A DNA stretch of 20,742 nucleotides from Chara braunii (lineage: Eukaryota > Streptophyta > Charophyceae > Charales > Characeae). The notes under the pieces were generated by a model. That model saw nothing but the letters and a program-made list of their open reading frames with translations, was not told the DNA's origin and did not search any database. The stretch is taken from contig BFEA01000105.1 of NCBI GenBank assembly GCA_003427395.1, positions 2,112,138 to 2,132,879 of the forward strand, given 5' to 3'. A program made the position numbers and the translations under genes. This document shows, piece after piece, positions 15,948-20,742 of the stretch (position 1 is its first letter; each line of letters starts with the position of its first letter).

Positions 15948-16362
15948 CATCATCTGATTATTGTTATATTAAGCTTTTTGGTGTTCTGAAGTTTTGGCAG
16001 CATCTAGCATTCTTCCACATTCGGGATATAGGACTTCAGAGATGGTTGAACCTGGACTGATTTCAACTGAGTTGNTCTGTTCTGTGCCCTTGGTTTGCCG
16101 ATGCCAGAACGACNCTGGCTGGAGCTGGGGCGTTGCCCTGTAACCTGTTAATAGCAGGAGCGTGAGGCCTTGTAGAGAGATCTGGGGTTTGCTGAGGGTG
16201 GAAGGCAGTCTAGTGGTGAACCGGGGGGGGCTACAATGAAGCGAGAAGAGATCAGCTATGGTTGACAATTAGTTAGGTCGTTTTGTCTTTGAGGTACAGT
16301 GTCCTAGTATAGGGAGGGCTGGGAGTCGTTCTAGGATTAGGAGGCCAAAATAGCTGATATAG
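15948..16362 (+). repeat. Family D, copy 5, second unit of the tandem
   Basis: Repeats the previous unit from CATCATCTGATTATTGTTAT onward; start-to-start distance is 489 bp. The two N bases of the window lie here (16075, 16114), at sites where copy 4 reads C and G. AGCTGATATAGCAT at the end leads into AT-rich DNA instead of a CAT run. Confidence 0.85.
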
Positions 16363-16471
16363 CATATTTTTCTTTAATTTTTCATATTTTAGAATCATCA
16401 TTCTAATTAGCATCATTAATCAGTGTCATTCGTATCATCATGGTCATCATTAGCGGTTTCCGTATGTTCAT

Positions 16472-16540
16472 TCCGGGCAGACTGTGAGGACCCCGGCCTC
16501 AATCTTATTATTGGTAATATCAGCCTTGGGCACTGGGCCC
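16472..16540 (-). repeat. 69-bp repeat G, copy 2 (inverted)
   Basis: Reverse complement of 3348-3416 with about five changes. CAT words lie on one side and homopolymer-rich sequence (16541-16582) on the other, mirroring copy 1. Confidence 0.85.
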
Positions 16541-16599
16541 GTTTTTTTCAAAAAAAATACAAAAAAAAATTAAAAAAAATCCAAAGGTATGCTGTTTGT

Positions 16600-17640
16600 G
16601 CTCAAAAGAGCACCTTGACCTCCAGATGGAGATGAGGACTGTCACTCGGGTGGACAGGAACAGGGTTGTTTCGAACGGTGTTTATCCTGACATGTGCTTT
16701 GGAGGAGTTCCTAGCAAGGCCGCACGGGGTTGCCAAGGCAAATCTCTGCATGTGAGGGATCGCCAGGCTGCGTCCCAGCATCACCATATTTGTGTTGCCA
16801 TTGGACATTCAAGAAGGCAGTGTTCCAGATCTGCTTGTCTGGCCGGTGACGACCGACCACAGTGGGTGCATAGGGGGGAAAGATAAACACATTTCTGCTC
16901 CAGTTGCGTGTGGGACAATAGCCAATCTGGCGTTGGTAGGCAGCGATAGCGAATTTGCCATTGTAGGGCCCGCTGGGAGGTGGGCATGATCCCGACCAGT
17001 TTACTCCAAGACTGGGCCGGGAGCTCATGAGCATATTGTCCGCGGGCTTCGGGGCATGAATCGGTCTGTAGCAGCCTTTCATCATGTATTGCCATATTAG
17101 TGGCAATGGCTTCGGTCGTTCCCATTGCCATTCCAGAGGATCAAACGGAAGGGCACAGATGGGTTGTTGTCGGTTCATAAGTAAGCCCAGTATCCTTCGG
17201 CCTCATCGCCTACCACTCTAATCCTCATCACTTATTCCCACCCCCTTTGACGGTCCGAATCCTCTTTCCTAGTGAGCTGGGTGAATCTAGAGCCTGACAA
17301 TTTCGGCTCATAGGAGTGCAGTGTTGCTTGTGTCCCTGTGATGTGGTCTACCAGGTGGACGGTCATTGAAACAGGCAGGTCAGTGTAGGGGATCACCCAG
17401 TCCACTGATCTGAACTCCAGACCTTGCTTGAGAGCAAGTATCCAGGCCAGCGGGACTTCCTCCTCCTGTATGTCGTCGAGTTTTCCCTGTAGATGTTTAA
17501 TGTGTTTGAGCCTGCCGTTGAGCTCCTGCTCCATCTTCCATCTTAGGACCCTCTCTGTGTCGTCTGTATTGTCTGTAAATGACCATGTTGCCCACTGTAT
17601 CTATGTCTGTGTGCTATAAGATTTCAGTGGATGTGTATAG
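16600..17640 (-). pseudogene. C-terminal part of a LINE ORF2, decayed
   Basis: Read on the minus strand. From about 17595 a frame gives RVLRWKMEQELNGRLKHIKH... to GWE and TAA (17232), continuing in the same frame as RVVGDEAEGYWAYL. The frame then changes to CALPFDPLEWQW (from 17178) and again to ELPAQSWSKLVGIMPTSQRA, RCLPTPDWLLSH, CTHCGRSSPARQADLEHCLL and ECP..QIW. C-x2-C...EHCLLECP...W is the zinc-binding end typical of LINE reverse transcriptases (zf-RVT type). Beyond it, CWDAAWRSLTCRDLPWQPRA continues with further stops to about 16600. At least two frameshifts and several stops make it a dead relic. That the upstream frame belongs to the same ORF is inference from its continuity. No RT core is present. 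Confidence 0.7.
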
Positions 17641-17774
17641 GGTCCAGGAGGAGGCATTGATTGCTTCCCCGATGGGGAAGGACTAACCTCTCTCGCCATG
17701 TGAGTCATCAAACGGGGAGAGTTTGGAGAAGAAACGTCAGCAAACCAACCCCGCGTCCACACAATCAACCCTAA

Positions 17775-18010
17775 ACAACCAGCGCCATCTGGGGATGCTA
17801 TGGGGGGCATCCTAAGGGACAGCTGGGGGTTGCTGACACAGGACAACGCTGGCCGGAGCTGGAGTGAGTCGCGTTGCTCTGTAACCTAGCAGATAAGGGG
17901 CGTGAGGCCTGGATAAGTTTGTCAGAGAATAAGTCAGTTTCAGTGAGCTTTGTTATGATCTGTTGGAAATCCCTTAGATACTCGAGTGCTCGGAAAATTG
18001 CGGTGGATTT
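17775..18010 (+). repeat. Family D relative, copy 6
   Basis: AGCGCCATCTGGGGATGCTA, ACGCTGGCCGGAGCTGGAGT, GTTGCTCTGTAACCTAGCAG and GGGCGTGAGGCCTGG. It shares the GGGGATGCT...AAGGGACA block with 20330-20370, so this is a subfamily distinct from copies 4 and 5. Confidence 0.7.
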
Positions 18011-18173
18011 CAGGAGGTGTTTAGCGATCATAAACAAGGATTCATAGTCTTCTCATCATCTATCCCGAAGTCCAGTAGCTTGTTCACGATCTTGGAGGAT
18101 ACTCTCAAAGCTGAAACTGGGAAAATGGCCGCGGTACCTCAATTGGTTCATAAATTGTTTTGTACAGGTCTTC

Positions 18174-18262
18174 ATATGGGACGCTGGGCCCGATTCCCAG
18201 CACGTGCTGCTCCCCACGAATAGATTGGAGCATGTTTTCAAAAAAAAAAAAAAAAAAAAAAA
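18174..18262 (+). mobile_element. Module M, short-tail form
   Basis: ATATGGGACGCTGGGCCCGA, TTCCCAGCACGTGCTGCTCC, CCACGAATAGATTGGAGCAT, then TTTTC and 22 A residues (18241-18262). Upstream TACCTCAATTGGTTCA (18136) faintly resembles an A box. Confidence 0.75.
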
Positions 18263-18391
18263 GCACTACCCAACAGCTAAACCGCCGGTTTGTCCACCCC
18301 AAAAATCGAGGCGGACATTTGGAAAAATGAGGCGCTTTCCAGCACACGGCCGGGTACTACCCTTGAAAAGGAGTGAGTTGCAGGTGGGGGC

Positions 18392-18431
18392 CTCTCAAAA
18401 ATCACGAGTGGCGGCTTTTGAGAGTCGTGAT
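18392..18431 (+). other. Two interleaved inverted repeats
   Basis: CTCTCAAAA (18392-18400) pairs with TTTTGAGAG (18416-18424), and ATCACGA (18401-18407) with TCGTGAT (18425-18431). Arms occur in the order A, B, A', B' with no spacer between A and B or between A' and B'. Both helices cannot easily form together, so they are alternative hairpins. Confidence 0.7.
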
Positions 18432-18492
18432 GGACAGCTCTTGAAAAGGGTCTTCCAAGATCATTTCCTTCCAAAAGTACGTGGAGCGAGGT

Positions 18493-18585
18493 ATACTCTA
18501 AGATCACAAGTGCAGTGTATCTGTTCTGATCAGTTTAATATCTGATCCTAGTGGTCCATTGGGTCACATGTTCAAAAAAAAAAAA
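18493..18585 (+). pseudogene. U2 snRNA-derived retropseudogene
   Basis: CTAAGATCA (18498), a TATCTGTTCTGATCAGTTTA block (18518) continuing ATATCTGAT, and stem IIb GTGGTCCATTGGGTCAC (18551-18567) follow the order of U2 snRNA from about nucleotide 22 to 88. U2 is the snRNA that pairs with the intron branch site. The branch-pairing GTAGTA is altered (GCAGTG), two small insertions are present, and the Sm site and 3' half are replaced by a poly-A tract (18574-18585) and ATAA repeats. It is a retroposed pseudogene or part of an snRNA-headed SINE. Stem IIb resembles the plant form. Confidence 0.8.
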
Positions 18586-18644
18586 GATAAATAAATAAAA
18601 TAATAAAATAAAAATCAAATGTTGAGGAGAAGTGAAGAGAGAAC

Positions 18645-18670
18645 CTTAGCCAAAAGGCCGAGAAAGGTAT
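18645..18670 (-). pseudogene. U2 snRNA 5' end, inverted
   Basis: On the minus strand this begins ATACCTTTCTCGGCCTTTTG and ends GGCTAAG, matching the first 26 nucleotides of plant-type U2 as I know it without a difference. Similarity stops there. It lies 75 bp downstream of, and opposite to, the U2 fragment at 18493, and overlaps that fragment only by CTAAG of the U2 sequence. Confidence 0.8.
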
Positions 18671-19162
18671 CTCTTCCTAACTTTGTCTCCTTGTGTCTTT
18701 TTTTTTTTTCTCAAGTGACTTTCTGATACTACAGATAGGTAGTGTGTCCCACTGTCCGACCGGAGGTGGCCCACAATGTCATTCTACTATCTTGTTGCAG
18801 TTTCCTTGTGCTGCTGGGTCTGTCATCAACAGAGACTGTGGCTTGCAAGACAAGCGGGCCTCGCAGCTGTCTTCGCAGCTGTCACGAGCACACTGTCAGC
18901 CTTTTTCCTGTCTCCAGCTTTCTGCGCATGATCTCTGCGAATCACAACAAGGTTAAAAGAAAAGACAGAAAAGAAAAAGATATCTGACAATGTCCCTATT
19001 AGCTGGACGCTGTTCCTGTCAGAGGTTGCTGAGCCAGCAGAGATGGGTTGGTTGCTTCTTTTGTTTAATTTGTTTGTTTTGGGAGGTGGGGTGACTCTTT
19101 GATGGCAAGCCCTTGTTGAAGGCTCCAAGCTCTAACTCCAGGAACAATTGCCGAAAACGGGT
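18671..19162. other. No recognisable gene
   Basis: Mixed sequence with a poly-T run (18699-18709). A short direct repeat, CGCAGCTGTC, occurs at 18861 and 18873. Open frames are short and overlap on both strands. Confidence 0.5.
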
Positions 19163-19288
19163 GCATGATAGTAAGACCGGGGGCCGAGTCCCACTTACGC
19201 TGATCCTTGATTTCTGGTTGTTGATCTTCCAAATCTGCGATCAGAAATTGATCATTCGGGTAAGTGGGACTTGGCCTCGGGCTCATGC
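19163..19288 (+). other. Long imperfect foldback
   Basis: CCGGGGGCCGAGTCCCACTT plus AC (19177-19198) pairs with GTAAGTGGGACTTGGCCTCG plus GG (19260-19281): 22 positions, one mismatch and two G-T wobbles. Weaker pairing continues inwards (GATTTCTG with CAGAAATT, 19208-19215 and 19242-19249) and, across a bulge, outwards (GCATGA 19163-19168 with TCATGC 19283-19288). The transcript could form a hairpin of about 105-125 nt. Confidence 0.7.
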
Positions 19289-19298
19289 TGTGGTACCC

Positions 19299-19408
19299 TA
19301 AGGTACTAGAGGGTTTCCCTGGGGCAAGGTCCCACTAGCCAAGAAGGTAGGATTAAGTGCCGCTCTCCATCTAAGGTAGAGGGTTCCCCCCGCTGGGGCA
19401 AGGTGCCG
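19299..19408 (+). repeat. Local diverged duplication
   Basis: CTAAGGTA...GGGTTTCCCTGGGGCAAGGTCCC (from 19300) and CTAAGGTAGAGGGTTCCCC..CTGGGGCAAGGTGCC (from 19371) are two copies of one ~45-bp block. The second runs into module M. GGTCCCACTAGC (19328) also follows module M at 11126. Confidence 0.65.
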
Positions 19409-19525
19409 CTCCCCACCAATAGATGGAGCAGCCCGGCAGCCAAGGCTTCAATTCCAGCGGGGCTCTCTTATCACCACCGGGGTAGAGGCCTTACAGAAGG
19501 GCTTTAAAAAAAAGAAAAAAAGAAA
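19399..19525 (+). mobile_element. Module M, copy 5 (partial, long tail)
   Basis: Hairpin 2 CCGCTCCCCACCAATAGATG and GAGC, then a damaged hairpin 3 with loop CTCTCTTATCA flanked by GGGG and CC-CCGG, and AAGG/CCTT further out. An A-rich tail with G interruptions follows (19505-19536). Hairpin 1 is missing. Confidence 0.6.
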
Positions 19526-19536
19526 AAAGAAAAAAG

Positions 19537-20235
19537 TATTAATTGCCTGAATCTGGGCGTGCTTTAGATTTATCCTCCACCCACTTTGCTTCAGTCTTTC
19601 AGACAATTTCCCCGAAGTATGCAAGGCTCCACTGGCGCAGCACATTTCACGATGAGGGTGCCTGCTTTTTTTTCCACTATTCTTTGTTTGGTCAGTTTGA
19701 GTGAGTCCCATGACAGCTCAGACGCTCATTAAAATGGGAGAAGGCGGAGGGCAGTCTCGTTGTTGGGAAATATTTGCTACAGAGCCACGGAACAGGAGCA
19801 GCTCAACTTGGCCATTCGATCAGGCCATGCCTCTGAGATGACAGTGTTCCACCATCCACAGTAGCAAAGAAGGGGGGGGGGGTGTGCTTTACGTAATGAT
19901 CTGCGAAAACCTTGTGTAGGTCAAGCCCCATCTTTCATTAGCAGGTATGCATCACACTTGAACTGATTACGGAAATTCTAAGAAGCATGTTTGGTGAGCT
20001 TAGTATTTAGGATAGGTGGGTTGAGGCAGTTGTAGAGTGGTCTGTTGAACAACACAGGGGTAACGTGGTTTTCGATATATTGGCTCCCGACTCCCGAGTT
20101 TTCTCAATTGGTTCTCATTTTTTAGAAGTAAGTCCATTGGTTTGTTTACGGGTGGTTTTGAGAATGCTTTAGGATTCTGGGGACTTCTAGCAACGCGCTT
20201 TAGGCTGTTTGATACTGGTACATTCATGGATCTGC
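19537..20235. other. No recognisable gene
   Basis: Mixed sequence with a run of 11 G (19872-19882). A minus-strand frame (20227-20000) lacks any recognisable domain. Confidence 0.5.
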
Positions 20236-20500
20236 GGTTGTGCTATGCCAGAACGACACTGCCCGGTGCTGGGGTGTTGTCCTGTAACCTGCTGATTGCA
20301 GGAGCGTGAGGCCTGGTAGTGAGATCTGGGGATGCTTTGGGGTGGACATTCCAAGGGACAACCAAGGGTTGCTGTTGGGATGATGCTGGCCGGAGCTGGG
20401 GCGAGTCGTGTTGCTCTGTAACCTAGCCGGGTGGGGGTGTGAGGCTTGGGAGAGCTCGACAGGGAATAAGACAGTGTTGGACAGTTTTGGAGAGTTTTGT
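20236..20500 (+). repeat. Family D relative, two core copies in tandem
   Basis: First core: CCAGAACGACACTGCCCGGT, GTAACCTGCTGATTGCAGGA, GCGTGAGGCCTGGTAG (20248-20318). Second core: GATGCTGGCCGGAGCTGGGG, GTTGCTCTGTAACCTAGCCG, GTGTGAGGCTTGGGAG (20381-20452). They are about 133 bp apart. The link GGGGATGCTTTGGGGTGGAC ties it to the copy at 17775. Confidence 0.7.
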
Positions 20501-20659
20501 TTGGGAGTCTAGGGGTTCTGAGCGTTCGAAAAGAGGTCAGTAGTCATTCATAGTTTTTCAACCTCTCCTTCAATTCTCTTGAATTTCTTCAATAGTTCTC
20601 AAATTGATTCTCAGCCAAAACCGGGTAATACCCCCGGTATCTCTAATGACTTGTGTAAC

Positions 20660-20742
20660 TCTATATGGGATGCTGGGCCCGGTTCCCAGCAAGTGCTGCT
20701 TCCCACGAATAGAACTGGAGCATTTGTCCCCCCCCCCCCCCC
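20660..20742 (+). mobile_element. Module M, short-tail form, ending in poly-C
   Basis: ATATGGGATGCTGGGCCCGG, TTCCCAGCAAGTGCTGCTTC, CCACGAATAGAACTGGAGCA, then TTTGT and a run of C to the window end. Other short forms carry poly-A here. The poly-C may be an assembly-edge artefact. Confidence 0.7.

Noticed and set aside
18392-18431. H-type pseudoknot
   Set aside because: Loop lengths of zero at both crossing points make simultaneous helices sterically unlikely; reported instead as alternative hairpins.
18493-18570. Functional U2 snRNA gene
   Set aside because: The 5' end is missing, the branch-pairing sequence is altered, the Sm site and 3' half are absent, and a poly-A tail follows.

Overview
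The window looks like intergenic, repeat-dominated nuclear DNA of a eukaryote. I find no intact host protein gene. The best lineage clue is a U2 snRNA-like fragment near 18.5 kb. Its stem IIb block (GTGG-CCATTGG-CAC) and the separate 5'-end block (ATACCTTTCTCGG...) are closer to the plant and green-algal U2 that I remember than to animal or yeast U2. With the many tRNA-derived SINEs, LINE relics and long ATG/CAT microsatellites, this suggests a green-lineage genome, perhaps a streptophyte alga with a large genome such as a charophyte. That assignment is inference.

Layout. 1-400: a degenerate tandem repeat of about 140 bp. 630-904: a telomere-like TTTAAGGG array. 1111-2248: an AAG microsatellite and three retroposons. 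3008-6600: a SINE fragment, ATG microsatellites, two copies of repeat family D, one of family E, and long purine/pyrimidine-skewed DNA. 6804-7013: a minus-strand tRNA-SINE. 7149-8432 and 9300-10330: two inverted copies of a composite retroposon made of tRNA-like head, internal tandem repeats, 3' domain and A-rich tail. 10471-10782 and 13783-14421: pieces of a LINE endonuclease domain. 11764-12079: a MITE with terminal inverted repeats and a 4-bp target duplication. 13410-13655: a 25-bp minisatellite. 14867-16362: CAT microsatellites plus E and D repeats, two D copies in a 489-bp tandem. 16600-17640: the decayed C-terminal part of a LINE ORF2 on the minus strand. 18392-18670: U2 snRNA-derived fragments. 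19163-19520: a long foldback and another retroposon tail. 20236-20742: family D again, then a short-tail retroposon ending in poly-C.

The most interesting observation is a dispersed module here called M. Its core is a GGGACGCTGG...CCAGC hairpin followed by a GCTCCCC...GGAGC hairpin. In four copies a third hairpin follows, with a nearly fixed loop (TGCTCTTATCA) on a stem whose sequence differs between copies while both arms stay complementary. M-like tails also occur at the 3' ends of tRNA-SINEs of different sequence. This resembles a 3' structure recognised by a LINE reverse transcriptase, or an arm-correction process acting on a foldback. The genes do not work together in any pathway: the window is a record of nested retroposition, microsatellite growth and decay.
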